Below the pieces are notes generated by a model. That model ran no database searches. It saw only the letters and a program-made list of their open reading frames with translations, and had not been told where the DNA came from. A DNA stretch of 64,000 bases. Source: Pseudomonas sp. RIT623. GTDB taxonomy: Bacteria > Pseudomonadota > Gammaproteobacteria > Pseudomonadales > Pseudomonadaceae. The stretch spans positions 1 to 64,000 of the forward strand of contig NZ_SOZA01000027.1 of NCBI RefSeq assembly GCF_004519305.1. Direction: 5' to 3'. Position numbers and translations under genes: made by a program. Of this stretch, positions 42,625-52,765 are shown in pieces. Numbering within the stretch: position 1 is the first letter of the stretch; the number at the start of each line of letters is the position of its first letter.

Positions 42625-43536
42625 CTACCGACTAGCCTGTTCACACGCGGTTTTCAGCAATAGTTGCGCCACCATGAAATCGATGAACACCCGCAACTTC
42701 GGCGGCATCTGCCCGCCCGAGGGCCACAGCAGATAAAAACTGCCGCGCCGCTCCATGAACCCGTCGAGCACGCTCACCAGCCTGCCGGCGGCCAGCTCGT
42801 TATGCACGCTGAAGTCCGGCAGGCAGGTGATGCCGCGATCATTGAGGGCAAAGCAGATACGCGTCTCGACATGGTTGCAGACCATGGCGATGGGAATGGC
42901 GTAGTCCTGCTCGGGGTGCTCCCGGCGCAGTGGCCAGACTTCCAGCTTGCCGGTGCTGGGGAAGCGATAGTGCAGGCAGCGGTGCTCGGCCAGATCGCGT
43001 GGGTGCTGCGGTGTGCCGTGTGCGCCCAGGTAGGCCGGGGAGGCGACCAGGCGGTGCTGGAAGTGCCCGAGAAACTTGGCGTTGAGGCGCGAATCCAGCG
43101 GCTGGCCACCGCGCATCACCACATCGAAGCCTTCGCCGACGATATCCACCATGCGGTCGCTGAAGTCCAGGTCCAGCTCGATGTCCGGGTAGCGCGCCAT
43201 GAACTCGGCCAGCGCCGGCATCACCAGCCCAGTCACCTGCGGCAGGCTGACCCGCAAGCGCCCGCGCGGGGTGCTGCTGGCCTGGGACAACGCCTGCTCG
43301 GTGGCTTCGATCTCGGCCAGGATGCGCTGGCTACGCTCGAGAAACAACGCGCCTTCGGCGGTCAGGGTGATGCTGCGGGTGCTGCGGTGGAACAGGCGCA
43401 CCCCTAGGCGTTGTTCCAGGCGCGCGACGCGCTTGCCCACCGCCGAGGCGCTGATGCCCAGGGATTGGCCAGCGGCGACGAAACTGCCGGCTTCGGCGAT
43501 TCGGTTGAACACCACGAAGCCGCTGAGGCTGTCCAT
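42625..43536 (-). CDS. LysR family regulator
   Basis: The 303-residue product has an N-terminal winged helix (FVVFNRIAEAGSFVAAGQSLGISASAVGKRVARLEQRLGVRLFHRSTR) of the AaeR/DhcR-like group and an effector domain with LDFSDRMVDIVGEGFDVVMRGG and the final FMVAQLLLKT. It is divergent from the MFS gene with 114 bases between; that gap holds the palindrome CGGACA-TTTT-TGTCCG and the flanking ATTACGGA/TCCGTAAT arms. It probably controls the transporter and itself. Confidence 0.9.
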   Translation of the reverse strand: MDSLSGFVVFNRIAEAGSFVAAGQSLGISASAVGKRVARLEQRLGVRLFHRSTRSITLTAEGALFLERSQRILAEIEATEQALSQASSTPRGRLRVSLPQVTGLVMPALAEFMARYPDIELDLDFSDRMVDIVGEGFDVVMRGGQPLDSRLNAKFLGHFQHRLVASPAYLGAHGTPQHPRDLAEHRCLHYRFPSTGKLEVWPLRREHPEQDYAIPIAMVCNHVETRICFALNDRGITCLPDFSVHNELAAGRLVSVLDGFMERRGSFYLLWPSGGQMPPKLRVFIDFMVAQLLLKTACEQASR

Positions 43537-43547
43537 GTTGCGCTCCT

Positions 43548-43602
43548 ATTACGGACATTTTTGTCCGATATGAACGGCATTCTAACCGTCTTTTTCCGTA
43601 AT
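43548..43602. promoter_or_regulatory. LysR operator candidate
   Basis: A perfect 16-base inverted repeat (CGGACA, TTTT, TGTCCG; 43552-43567) lies inside a wider pair ATTACGGA (43548-43555) and TCCGTAAT (43595-43602). Position between divergent LysR and MFS genes fits LysR-type activation and autoregulation. Confidence 0.55.
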
Positions 43603-43650
43603 GCCTCGTTATCACAACATAGCGGTCTTGATCGACAGTTGGAGGCATCC

Positions 43651-44859
43651 ATGCATACACCTTCCCCCGCGGCATGCGCCGCCGAAAGCGCCCCGGCGAC
43701 GCGGCTGCCCTTGAGTGGGCTGTTGGCCCTGGCCCTGACCGGCTTCATCGCCATCCTCAGCGAGACCCTGCCGGCCGGCCTGCTCGACCAGATCGCCACG
43801 GGCATGCGCATCAGCCAGGCCATGGCCGGGCAGTGGGTGACCGCCTACGCGCTGGGCTCGTTGCTGACGGCGATTCCACTGGTAACCTTGACCCAAGGCT
43901 GGTTTCGGCGCCGGGCCCTGTTGCTGGCCATCGGTGGTTTCGTGCTGTTCAACGGGCTGACCGCTGTTTCAGCGGATAACACCCTGACCTTGCTGCTGCG
44001 TTTCCTGACCGGGGCCGCTGCCGGGTTGGCCTGGGGCCTGATCGCCGGCCATGCCCGGCGCATGGTGGCACCGGCGCAGCAGGGCAAGGCCATGGCAGTG
44101 GCGATGCTGGGGCAACCCATTGCGTTGTCGCTGGGGTTGCCGATCGGCACCTGGCTGGGGGCCTTGCTGGGCTGGCGCGCCACTTTCGTGGTGGTGACGC
44201 TGGCGGCATTGTTGCTGGTGGGCTGGGTGCTGCGGGCGGTGCCGGACTTCCCCGGCCAGGTGGCGGGCAGGCGCCCGGCGGCGCTGGGGGTGTTGCGTAC
44301 CCCTGGGGTGGCGCGGGTGCTGCTGGTGATCCTGGCGTGGATCCTGGGGCACAACATTCTCTATACCTATATCGTGCCGTTGTTGGCGGCGCTGGGCATG
44401 GCGGGCGAGGTTGGCCAGGTGCTGATGACCTTCGGCCTGGCATCGTTGGCTGGCATCGCGCTGGTTGGCCTGGGCGTGGACCGCCACCTGCGCGGGTTGG
44501 TACTGGCATGCCTGGCTGGCTTTGCCCTGGCCACCCTGGCGTTGGGGCAGGTGCAGGGCTCGGCATGGCTGGTGCATGCCAGCGTGGCGTTGTGGGGATT
44601 GACCTATGGTGGCGCGCCGACCTTGTTGCAGACCGCCTGTGCCGACGCGGCGGGCGAGGGCGGCGATGTGGCGCAGTCGATGCTGGTGACGGTGTGGAAC
44701 AGCGCGATCGCCCTGGGCGGGATCATCGGCGGTTTGTTGTTGACCGGGGCCGGGGTGGCGTCCTTTGGCGCGGTGGTGCTGGGGTTGGTCGCCGTGGCCG
44801 GGTGGCTGGTGTTCGCTGGGCGTCGCGCGGGGTTCGCCAGTGGCGCTCGCCGGGGATGA
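43651..44859 (+). CDS. MFS transporter (drug/arabinose-efflux-type)
   Basis: The 402-residue product has twelve membrane segments and the DHA1/AraJ-YdhP pattern: LALALTGFIAILSETLPAGLLDQIATGMRIS in helix 1 (GFIAILSETLPAGLL over the helix), MAGQWVTAYALGSLLTAIPLVTL, and LRFLTGAAAGLAWGLIAGHARRM. Such members export drugs, sugars or amino-acid derivatives by proton antiport. The ATG at 43651 has TTGGAGGC upstream and is favoured over an in-frame extension inside the divergent LysR. Controlled by the divergent LysR regulator (inference). Confidence 0.88.
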   Translation: MHTPSPAACAAESAPATRLPLSGLLALALTGFIAILSETLPAGLLDQIATGMRISQAMAGQWVTAYALGSLLTAIPLVTLTQGWFRRRALLLAIGGFVLFNGLTAVSADNTLTLLLRFLTGAAAGLAWGLIAGHARRMVAPAQQGKAMAVAMLGQPIALSLGLPIGTWLGALLGWRATFVVVTLAALLLVGWVLRAVPDFPGQVAGRRPAALGVLRTPGVARVLLVILAWILGHNILYTYIVPLLAALGMAGEVGQVLMTFGLASLAGIALVGLGVDRHLRGLVLACLAGFALATLALGQVQGSAWLVHASVALWGLTYGGAPTLLQTACADAAGEGGDVAQSMLVTVWNSAIALGGIIGGLLLTGAGVASFGAVVLGLVAVAGWLVFAGRRAGFASGARRG

Positions 44860-44870
44860 TGCGCGAGTGG

Positions 44871-44936
44871 GTTCGCCAGCAAGGCTGGCTCCCGCGGACT
44901 GGGAGGGCAATGCTGTAGGAGCCGGCTTGCCGGCAC
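44871..44936. repeat. REP pair after MFS gene
   Basis: Inverted REP units TTCGCCAGCAAGGCTGGCTC and TGTAGGAGCCGGCTTGCCGG lie between the MFS stop and polB. They form a REPIN-type hairpin that may terminate MFS transcription. Confidence 0.65.
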
Positions 44937-44979
44937 GGTAGAATCGCCATTTGCGCTCCAGCTTTGCGAGGTTCACGCG

Positions 44980-47340
44980 GTGCAGTTGCAACGGGGCTTT
45001 GTCCTCACCCGTCATTGGCATGACACGCCCGAAGGCACTAGCGTGGAGTTCTGGCTGGCCACCGACCAGGGGCCTAGGCGGTTACGCCTGGCGCCCCAGC
45101 CTTCGGTGGCGTTCATTCGCGCCGCACAGGCCGATCACGCCCGGGCGCTGCTGGCCAACGAGCCGGGCGTCGAACTCAAGCCCCTGCACCTGCGTGATTT
45201 CGACCAGCGTCCGGTGCTCGGCCTCTACTGCCGTCAGCATCGTCAGCTGATGACCCTCGAGAAGCGCCTGCGTGGCGCCGGCATCGAGGTGCTAGAGGCC
45301 GATATCCGTCCGCCCGAGCGTTACCTGATGGAGCGCTTCATTACCGCCCCGGTGCGTTTTGCTGGCCATCCCGATGCACAAGGCACGCTATGCAACGCCC
45401 AGCTCAAGCCCGACCCCGACTACCGCCCGCCACTGCGCCTGGTGTCGCTGGATATCGAGACCAGCGAGCGTGGCGAGCTTTACAGCATCGCCCTGCAAGG
45501 CTGCGGACAGCGCACGGTGTATATGCTCGGCGCGGCCGAGGGTGAGCACCCCGCGCTGGACTTCGAACTGCACTACTGCGCCGATCGCGTGGCCATGATC
45601 GACAGCCTCAACCGTTGGCTGGCCCTGCACGACCCGGATGCGATCATTGGCTGGAACCTGGTGCAGTTCGACCTGCGTCTGCTTTTCGAACATGCCCGCC
45701 AGCTCGAGGTACCCCTGTGCCTGGGCCGCGATGGCGCGCCGCTGCACCTGCGTGAGCATGGCAGTCGCAATCACTTTTTCGCCGAAGCGCCCGGGCGCTT
45801 GCTGATCGACGGTATCGAGGCGTTGCGCTCGGCCACCTGGAGCTTTCCCTCCTTCAGCCTGGAAAGCGTCGCCCAGCAGTTGCTCGGCGAAGGCAAGGCG
45901 ATCGACACCCCGTACGCGCGCATGGAGGAAATCAACCGGATGTTCGCCGAGGACAAGCCGGCGTTGGCCCGCTACAACCTCAAGGACTGCGAACTGGTCA
46001 CGCGGATCTTCGCCCATGCCCGGTTGCTCGACTTCCTTCTCGAGCGCGCGTCGGTCACGGGCCTGGCCGTGGACCGCAGCGGCGGTTCGGTGGCCGCGTT
46101 CTGCCACCTGTACATGCCGCATATGCACCGCCTGGGCTATGTCGCCCCCAACCTTGGCAGCCGCCCCGAACAGACCAGCCCCGGAGGTTTCGTGATGGAT
46201 TCGCGCCCAGGGCTCTACGATTCGGTACTGGTGCTCGATTACAAGAGCCTGTATCCGTCGATCATCCGTACATTTCTCATCGACCCAGTGGGGTTGGTCG
46301 AGGGGCTGTGCCAGCCGGATGACGGGCACTCGGTGGAAGGCTTTCTGGGCGCCCGATTTTCTCGCGGCAGCCATTGCCTACCGGCCATCGTCGAGCGGGT
46401 ATGGCAGGGCCGGGAGGCCGCCAAACGGGCAGGTAACGCGCCGTTGTCGCAGGCGTTGAAGATCATCATGAACGCTTTCTACGGGGTGCTGGGTTCCAGC
46501 GGTTGTCGCTTCTTCGATCCGCGCTTGGCGTCCTCGATTACCCTGCGAGGCCATCAGATCATGCGCCAGACGCGCCTGTTGATCGAGGCCCGGGGCTACG
46601 ATGTGATCTATGGCGACACCGACTCCACCTTCGTCTGGCTCAAGCACGCCCACAATGAGGCTGCGGCGGCAGACATCGGCCAGGCGTTGGTGGCAGAGGT
46701 CAACCTGTGGTGGCGGCAGCATCTGCAGGTATCGATGGGGTTGGAGAGTACCCTGGAGTTGCAGTACGAGACCCACTACCGACGCTTCCTGATGCCGACC
46801 ATTCGCGGTGCCGATGAGGGCAGCAAGAAGCGTTATGCAGGCCTGGTGCAGTGCGACGATGGCAGCGAGCAGATGGTCTACAAGGGCCTGGAGTCGGTAC
46901 GCACCGACTGGTCGCCGCTGGCCAGGCAATTCCAGCAGGCGCTGTACGGACGGATCTTTCGTGGCCAGCCCTACCGTGATTACGTGCGCCAGTACGTGCT
47001 GAGCACCTTGGCCGGTGAACAGGATGAACTGCTGGTCTACCGCAAGCGCCTGCGCCGCCCGTTGGCCGACTACCAGCGCAACGTACCGCCGCACGTGCGT
47101 GCCGCCCGCCTGGCGGATGACTACAACCGCCATCTGGGTAGGCCACTGCAGTACCAGCGAGGAGGCTGGATTCACTATGTCATGACCACGGCCGGTCCCG
47201 AGCCGCTCGAGAACCGCCAGGCCCCCATCGATTACGAACACTACCTGAGCCGCCAGCTACAGCCGGTGGCCGACGCTATCCTGCCCTTCGTCGGCGACGA
47301 CTTCGCGACCCTGACCGCTGCCCAGCTGATGCTGTTCTGA
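44980..47340 (+). CDS. polB: DNA polymerase II (family B)
   Basis: The 786-residue enzyme has all B-family motifs in order. Exonuclease: LDIETSERGEL (Exo I), AIIGWNLVQFDLRLL (Exo II) and YNLKDCELV (Exo III). Polymerase: VLDYKSLYPSIIRT (motif A), KIIMNAFYGVLGSSGCRF (motif B) and VIYGDTDSTFVWL (motif C, with the catalytic DTD), plus the later KKRYAGL lysine-tyrosine motif. All catalytic acids are present, so a proofreading polymerase is expected. Pol II acts in restart of replication and translesion synthesis after DNA damage. The start is GTG, with a weak GCGAGG ribosome site. No LexA box is visible in the 120 bases upstream. Confidence 0.96.
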   Translation: MQLQRGFVLTRHWHDTPEGTSVEFWLATDQGPRRLRLAPQPSVAFIRAAQADHARALLANEPGVELKPLHLRDFDQRPVLGLYCRQHRQLMTLEKRLRGAGIEVLEADIRPPERYLMERFITAPVRFAGHPDAQGTLCNAQLKPDPDYRPPLRLVSLDIETSERGELYSIALQGCGQRTVYMLGAAEGEHPALDFELHYCADRVAMIDSLNRWLALHDPDAIIGWNLVQFDLRLLFEHARQLEVPLCLGRDGAPLHLREHGSRNHFFAEAPGRLLIDGIEALRSATWSFPSFSLESVAQQLLGEGKAIDTPYARMEEINRMFAEDKPALARYNLKDCELVTRIFAHARLLDFLLERASVTGLAVDRSGGSVAAFCHLYMPHMHRLGYVAPNLGSRPEQTSPGGFVMDSRPGLYDSVLVLDYKSLYPSIIRTFLIDPVGLVEGLCQPDDGHSVEGFLGARFSRGSHCLPAIVERVWQGREAAKRAGNAPLSQALKIIMNAFYGVLGSSGCRFFDPRLASSITLRGHQIMRQTRLLIEARGYDVIYGDTDSTFVWLKHAHNEAAAADIGQALVAEVNLWWRQHLQVSMGLESTLELQYETHYRRFLMPTIRGADEGSKKRYAGLVQCDDGSEQMVYKGLESVRTDWSPLARQFQQALYGRIFRGQPYRDYVRQYVLSTLAGEQDELLVYRKRLRRPLADYQRNVPPHVRAARLADDYNRHLGRPLQYQRGGWIHYVMTTAGPEPLENRQAPIDYEHYLSRQLQPVADAILPFVGDDFATLTAAQLMLF

Positions 47341-47501
47341 ATCTCGCCTCGCGCCGCGAAACGACCCTGTCAGGTTCAAGTCGCGTGCCAATCATCAACA
47401 CCTGGAGCGGGCTGATTGCGCGCATGAGTTAACTATCTAGCACCGTTGGAGCAGATCCGTTGCCTACCCTGGCGCCCTTTGTCACTTGAAGGGAGCGGAA
47501 C

Positions 47502-50500
47502 ATGGCTAGCGAATCCAACGAAGAAACGGCAGAGGCGGTTGATGCCCTGGCACTGGTGCAACGCTTTCAAGACCAGATGATTGCCAACCGCTTGCCAGGC
47601 TGGGTGGGCAAGGTCGCCCCTGGTGACTACGGCTTGTTGAATGAAGCCTTGCGCATGGGGCTTGTTTGTCGACAGCGCCTGGCGCGGGTATGGGCACAGG
47701 TAGAGCCCATCGAGCAATTTGCCACGACGCGCTTGCAGCAAGCGCTGGCGGCCCAGCTTGGCCTGTCGGTCGACGTGAGCCAGCTGTATTACCGTCAGTG
47801 GTACGACTACCAGTCACCGAGCGTCAGCTATTTCACCACCCGGCTGCCGATCCGTGAGTCCGACTACTACGACCTGCCATTGCTGGCGGCCGCGCTGGCC
47901 AACTTTACCGATGAGCAGACCCGCGCCTCAGGTCAACGTCGTGGCAATGCAGTGGTCGACGTCGCGGGCAGAATGCTGACGCAACCGAGCGCGCCAGCCT
48001 TCGCCAAGTTTTGCCGTGAACTGGACCTCGGTGGGCAATATCAGCGCCACCTGGAGAGTCTGTTGGACGGGCCAGGTGACGCCGCGAACGGCGGGCAGAC
48101 ATTCAAGGCCTTGCTGGCCGATCTGCAGCGCGCCGGGATGCTGGTGGACGCTTTCCGGGCCCGCGCCGAAGGGCAACTCGACAGTGCCGAGCTGGAATCC
48201 GTGATAACGCTCTATCTTAACGGCGAACCCGGCCGGCTGGACGGCGCACCAGTGGTCGCCAAGCAGTTGCAGGCGTTCGGCTGCGACCTCCAGCAGATCG
48301 TCGTGCTGGAGGTCGTCGACGAAGGGATCATCCGCGATACCAGCAAGCGGGTCTTGGTGTATATCCCGGGTGATCCGAACGGCGCCTGGAGCGTCGCCCC
48401 GGATCTCGAAACCTTCGCTAGGCGGGGCCTGGGCAAGCGCCTGCGTGATGCTGATTACCGCCGCTTCTTCAGCCGTTTCGTGCTGCAGCGCGACTGTGGC
48501 CGGTTCTTTGCCGCCGTGCTCGACCAGGTGGGCGATGTCGCCGACTGGGCGACCCGGGAGCTGGACCAGCATATGAAAGCCTACCCGCTGCCGTTGTTCG
48601 AACACCTGGGGGCTCGGCGCATCGCGCAGATCAAGGATGACGCATCGGTTATCGCGATGCCGGTGGCAAAGCTCGATCGGGCAGTTCAGATCGAGCATGA
48701 AAAGTTTCTGGAAAACCTCGGCTGGACGGTCGTTGGGTTGGTCGGCCTGTTCATCCCGGCCGTGGGCGCGATGATGCTGGCGGTGATGGCCTGGGACCTG
48801 CTCAAGGAGGTGTTCCAGTCGGTGGAGGATTGGCGCGAAGGCGATACCAACGCTGCGCTGGATCATCTGGTCAATGTCGGCAAGGATGTCGCGGTACTGG
48901 CGACGACTGCGGCGGGTGTCAAAGTCGCGCAGACCGCATGGCAACGCTCCGTGGCGGTCGATAGCATGGTCCCTGCGGTACTCAAGGACGGCAGCAGCAA
49001 ACTGTGGAACCAGGATCTGGCACCCTATACTGTTGCGCGGCCTCCCGCTGCCGCTGTCGTGGACGCCCAGGGCGTCCATCGGCTTGGCGAGCAGTCCTGG
49101 ATAGAAATGGAAGGGCACTACTTTCGGGTATTCGAAGAAGGTGAGGGGTATTGGTATCTGGATACCTACCGCGACCATGCGCCGCTGCTTGAACACAATG
49201 GTGCGGGAGCTTGGCGCCTGTGGTCAGAGCGACCTGCCGAGTGGCGTGGGACCCAGCGGATGTTCCGGCGTTTGGGCGGCGCATTCGGCGAGCTCGACGA
49301 TATGCAGATCGAGCGTGTGCTAATGGCCCATGGTATGGACGCCGACCACCTGCGAGGGCTGCATGTGTATGCGAGGGCGCCGGACGCCGAACTGGTCGAC
49401 ACGGTGAGTCGTGTCAGGTTGGCCAACCGGCTGCGAGGGCTGGTAGAGCAGTTGCGCAGTGGTGTAGAGGTGCAGGATCAGGATTTTCTGGAGAGCGTCA
49501 CTGCACGTCTGGATGTCCCGGGCGACCCAGGCGCGGCATTGGCCGAGTCGATCTGGACACAACGGCGATCGCTGCTGCAGGCCCTGTACGATGAACAGAA
49601 TGTCGTCGAAGGCGATGTCGCACTACTGTGCCGGGACTTCACCAGCTTGCACCGGCTGTCTGCGCTGCGGTTGCTCGAAGAGGCCAGCGCGGCGGAGCGT
49701 GAGGCGTTGCATGCCTCTGGACGGGTACCGTTGAGCCTGGCTTCACGAGCCAGGGTGAGGGTCCGGCGTATCCAGATCGCGCGGGTGGCCGAGGGGCTGT
49801 TTATCGATACTCCACAGACCTTTGCCTTTGCCCGGGTCGTGTTGAGGTTGCTGGATACCTTGCACGGCGCGCCGGCAGGACGCCGATGGTCCCTGGTCGA
49901 CGGAGACGGGCAGGTGCCGACGTACGACTCAGGCGGTGCGGGGCCGAGGATGACCCTGACCCATCAGGAGGGGGTGTTCGTGCTGGACGGCGGGCAAGGC
50001 ATCGAGCCTTCCGCCCCTGGCGAGCTGTTCGAGGTATTGGCTGATGCCTACAGTGCGCCGCAGCTCGCCGCCATGGGCGTCACTGAACCCATTGCGGCCA
50101 ATCTGCGCCTGGCGTTGGCCAGGCAAATGGCCGGTCGGCGCGTCGAGCTGGCGCAATGGCTCGGACCGGATCCGGCGGGGGAACGGCGGCTGCCCATGCG
50201 CCTGGAAGATGGCAGGATCGGTTATCCACTGAGTGGCGGGCGGCGCCGTTTGCCCTACAACGCACCCAGGTCCCTGATCGCGCGGTTGCGACACTTGTAT
50301 CCCGCCTACAGCGACGATCGGCTCGAGCAGTGGCTGGACAGCCCTGAAGTGGCGCGCGACGCCAACGGTGTACTGGATGACCTGGAGGGCGAATATGAGG
50401 CTTTGCGTCAGGCCTTGAGACAATGGCGGCGCAATGGTATCGCTACCCTGGAGTGGGACGCCCGGGGACACGTCAAGCGTGCGCTGGTCGACTGCTGGCG

Positions 50501-51995
50501 CTTCACTCTACCGGCGCTCGATGCCCAGGCACGTGAACAAGGCGTGCTGTTTGCCTTGGAAAATCTGGATATTCGAAGTTTGCCGCGGCTTCCCGCCTCG
50601 GTGAAATTCCCCCACATCAACGCTCTGATCCTGCGTGGATTGAAGATAGACAAGGTTCCAGGCGAGTTCTTGCTCGCCTTCCCTAATATGGACACCCTGG
50701 AAATCACCAATTGCAAGCTCAACCAACTGACGTTGCCACAGCCATTGCGCAGCGCCTTGCGGGTGCTCGACCTGGCTGACAACCGCCTGGCGCTACACCG
50801 CGAACAGGCCGAGATGCTGGCTGAATGCAGCGAATTGCGTTACCTGAACCTGTCGCGCAATCCGCTGGGCATGTCGTTTTCGCTCAGGGACATGCCGCAC
50901 CTGAGTAGCTTACTGTTGTGCAAGACGCAGCTGAGAAATTTTCCGATCGGTGTGCTCGACTGCCCCAGGCTCAACCATCTGGACATGAGTGACAACAGTT
51001 TGCTGCGCCTGCCGGAGGGCCTGGCGGCCTCGCGCCTTTGGCGTGAAGGGCGTGTGCGCCTGGTTAATGCCAACGTCGCACTGCCGGCGACCCTGCCCAG
51101 GGCCTGGTACGAACCGGAAAACAGTCCTGTCCCGGTGCGCTTGCGTTGGCAGGACCATATCCGGCCGAAGCTTCGCAAGGACTTGGCCAACCTGTGGCGG
51201 GCACTCGAGGCCAAGCCTGGCTCGGAAAGCTTCTTCCGCTTGCTGGCCCGGCTGAGCCGCTCTGCCGATTTCGGATCGGACAGCACCGCCAGTTTCCTGG
51301 CCTCGAGGCTGCTCGACCTGTGCGAAGTGTTGGCCGAAGAGGGTAACGAGGCGTTGAGAGATGAACTGTTCGCCGCCGCGGAGACCGAGAACTGCGCCGA
51401 CAATGCGACGTTGTGTTTCAGCAACCTTGAAGTTCGGGTACGCGTCTGGGATGCGCAGCAGCAAGATTTGGCCTACGACACCGAACACGCTTTGCTCAGG
51501 CTCGGTGGCCAACTGTGGCGTCTCGATGCCCTGGATACGTTTGCCCTGCGACATGCCGCCGAGCTGCCCAATCGAGGCGCCGAGGCGGTCGAGGTCGTTT
51601 TGGCCTTTCGCCAGGCGCTGATCGATGACCTTGACCTGCCGCTTAACCGCAGCGCGATGCTGTATGAACGCATCGCCGATGTCGCGGATGGCGACGTGGT
51701 GCGTGCCAAGATTCATATCAAGGACAGGCAGACGTCCTCAACCCTTGCGCTGTCGATGGTCCAAAGACGTTTCTGGGTTGAGTTCATGGAGCGAATGTAT
51801 CCCTCCAAACTCAAGGTGCCGAAGTCATTTCGCAATCGACTGGCGGCGCTCGAAGCGGCCCAAGCCTCAGAACAGGCGTACCAGGCTCTGCAGGCTGAGG
51901 TCGAGCGTTGGACGCTCGAGAAACGTCTGGAAATCACCCTCGATGGCTTGGCGCGTGCGACCTGGGGGTGGAAGGTGCAGGTCAAGTTCGAATAA
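47502..51995 (+). CDS. NEL-type E3 ubiquitin ligase effector with DUF6543 and LRRs
   Basis: The 1497-residue protein resembles Pseudomonas effectors made of a DUF6543 dermonecrotic-toxin-like region, leucine-rich repeats and a NEL (IpaH/SspH) E3 domain. The long N-terminal part contains a hydrophobic hairpin at about residues 406-435 (VVGLVGLFIPAVGAMMLAVM). LRRs follow at roughly 1035-1180 (LRVLDLADNRLAL, LRYLNLSRNPLG, LNHLDMSDNSLLRLPEGL). The NEL domain (about 1200-1497) has Cys1298 in the CxD motif NCADN, the catalytic cysteine of this ligase class, with downstream LLRLGGQLWRLDALDTFA. It would transfer host ubiquitin after delivery, probably by type III or VI secretion; none is encoded here. 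The ATG follows GAAGGGAGCGG. Confidence 0.87.
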   Translation: MASESNEETAEAVDALALVQRFQDQMIANRLPGWVGKVAPGDYGLLNEALRMGLVCRQRLARVWAQVEPIEQFATTRLQQALAAQLGLSVDVSQLYYRQWYDYQSPSVSYFTTRLPIRESDYYDLPLLAAALANFTDEQTRASGQRRGNAVVDVAGRMLTQPSAPAFAKFCRELDLGGQYQRHLESLLDGPGDAANGGQTFKALLADLQRAGMLVDAFRARAEGQLDSAELESVITLYLNGEPGRLDGAPVVAKQLQAFGCDLQQIVVLEVVDEGIIRDTSKRVLVYIPGDPNGAWSVAPDLETFARRGLGKRLRDADYRRFFSRFVLQRDCGRFFAAVLDQVGDVADWATRELDQHMKAYPLPLFEHLGARRIAQIKDDASVIAMPVAKLDRAVQIEHEKFLENLGWTVVGLVGLFIPAVGAMMLAVMAWDLLKEVFQSVEDWREGDTNAALDHLVNVGKDVAVLATTAAGVKVAQTAWQRSVAVDSMVPAVLKDGSSKLWNQDLAPYTVARPPAAAVVDAQGVHRLGEQSWIEMEGHYFRVFEEGEGYWYLDTYRDHAPLLEHNGAGAWRLWSERPAEWRGTQRMFRRLGGAFGELDDMQIERVLMAHGMDADHLRGLHVYARAPDAELVDTVSRVRLANRLRGLVEQLRSGVEVQDQDFLESVTARLDVPGDPGAALAESIWTQRRSLLQALYDEQNVVEGDVALLCRDFTSLHRLSALRLLEEASAAEREALHASGRVPLSLASRARVRVRRIQIARVAEGLFIDTPQTFAFARVVLRLLDTLHGAPAGRRWSLVDGDGQVPTYDSGGAGPRMTLTHQEGVFVLDGGQGIEPSAPGELFEVLADAYSAPQLAAMGVTEPIAANLRLALARQMAGRRVELAQWLGPDPAGERRLPMRLEDGRIGYPLSGGRRRLPYNAPRSLIARLRHLYPAYSDDRLEQWLDSPEVARDANGVLDDLEGEYEALRQALRQWRRNGIATLEWDARGHVKRALVDCWRFTLPALDAQAREQGVLFALENLDIRSLPRLPASVKFPHINALILRGLKIDKVPGEFLLAFPNMDTLEITNCKLNQLTLPQPLRSALRVLDLADNRLALHREQAEMLAECSELRYLNLSRNPLGMSFSLRDMPHLSSLLLCKTQLRNFPIGVLDCPRLNHLDMSDNSLLRLPEGLAASRLWREGRVRLVNANVALPATLPRAWYEPENSPVPVRLRWQDHIRPKLRKDLANLWRALEAKPGSESFFRLLARLSRSADFGSDSTASFLASRLLDLCEVLAEEGNEALRDELFAAAETENCADNATLCFSNLEVRVRVWDAQQQDLAYDTEHALLRLGGQLWRLDALDTFALRHAAELPNRGAEAVEVVLAFRQALIDDLDLPLNRSAMLYERIADVADGDVVRAKIHIKDRQTSSTLALSMVQRRFWVEFMERMYPSKLKVPKSFRNRLAALEAAQASEQAYQALQAEVERWTLEKRLEITLDGLARATWGWKVQVKFE

Positions 51996-52203
51996 TGCAT
52001 GCAGACAAGATTCACCGGGTGCCGGCACGAGGGGCCATGAGGCAGCCGCCTTGGGCTATGCTCAGGGCAGGCTTGGCCGGTTGCGGTAATGGCCGGTTAC
52101 GCTTCTCGGGGCCCCCTGTGAGGTCAGCTGGTTTAGGCTGCCGTGCCGGATCTTTCTCCCTGATCCGTAGTCTTTGGTTTATCGAGAACATAAGGAGATA
52201 CGC

Positions 52204-52755
52204 ATGCTCGTTCGGTCACTGACCCTCGCCACCCTGCTCGTCGTCGCCGGTCCGCTGTGCGCCGCCGACAGCGATGCGCCGCTGGCCAAGGAACTGGGCA
52301 AGGCCAGGCCTTTGGTGGTCATTGCCCCCAGTACGGCCGATCCGACGTTGCGCGGCCTGACCCAGGCGTTGCAGGACCCGGCCACCAAGGCCGGCTTCAC
52401 CGAACGCAACCTGGTGCTGTTCAGCGTTGCCAACATGATGGGCAAGCGCGAGGACAAGAACCTCGAGCAGCAGGCCACCATGGCTCTGATTCGCGAGCTC
52501 AAACTGGGCGCGAGCAAGGGCACCAAGGTGATTCTGGTGGGCAAGGATGGTGAGCGGCATGTCCTCAAGGACGATGACAGTGGCGAGAAACTCGATCCGC
52601 AGGTGATCTTCAAAGCCGTCGACGAGCTGCCGGCCAGCGAGAAGGCCGTCAGTGCGCCGGAGCCGGTGGCCGCGACCCCGGAGGCGAAGCCTAAGGAAAG
52701 CAAACCTGCCAAGCCCGCCAAGCCGGCCGCGCCGCCTAAACCGTTGGACGACTGA
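52204..52755 (+). CDS. DUF4174 family periplasmic protein
   Basis: The 183-residue product has a signal peptide (MLVRSLTLATLLVVAGPLCA) and the DUF4174 pattern: KARPLVVIAPSTADPTLRGLTQAL, FTERNLVLFSVANMMG and LGASKGTKVILVGKDGERHVL, a thioredoxin-like fold without a CxxC pair. The tail (residues about 145-183) is a low-complexity Pro/Ala/Lys region. The ATG has AAGGAGATACGC upstream. Function is not known; periplasmic redox or stress is a guess from the fold. A strong terminator follows at once, separating it from hvfA. Confidence 0.82.
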   Translation: MLVRSLTLATLLVVAGPLCAADSDAPLAKELGKARPLVVIAPSTADPTLRGLTQALQDPATKAGFTERNLVLFSVANMMGKREDKNLEQQATMALIRELKLGASKGTKVILVGKDGERHVLKDDDSGEKLDPQVIFKAVDELPASEKAVSAPEPVAATPEAKPKESKPAKPAKPAAPPKPLDD

Positions 52756-52765
52756 AGGCGCTGCC

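Noticed and set aside
44860..44979. LexA (SOS) box before polB
   Set aside because: No CTGT-N8-ACAG-type palindrome is visible; CTGTAGGAGCCGG belongs to a REP unit.
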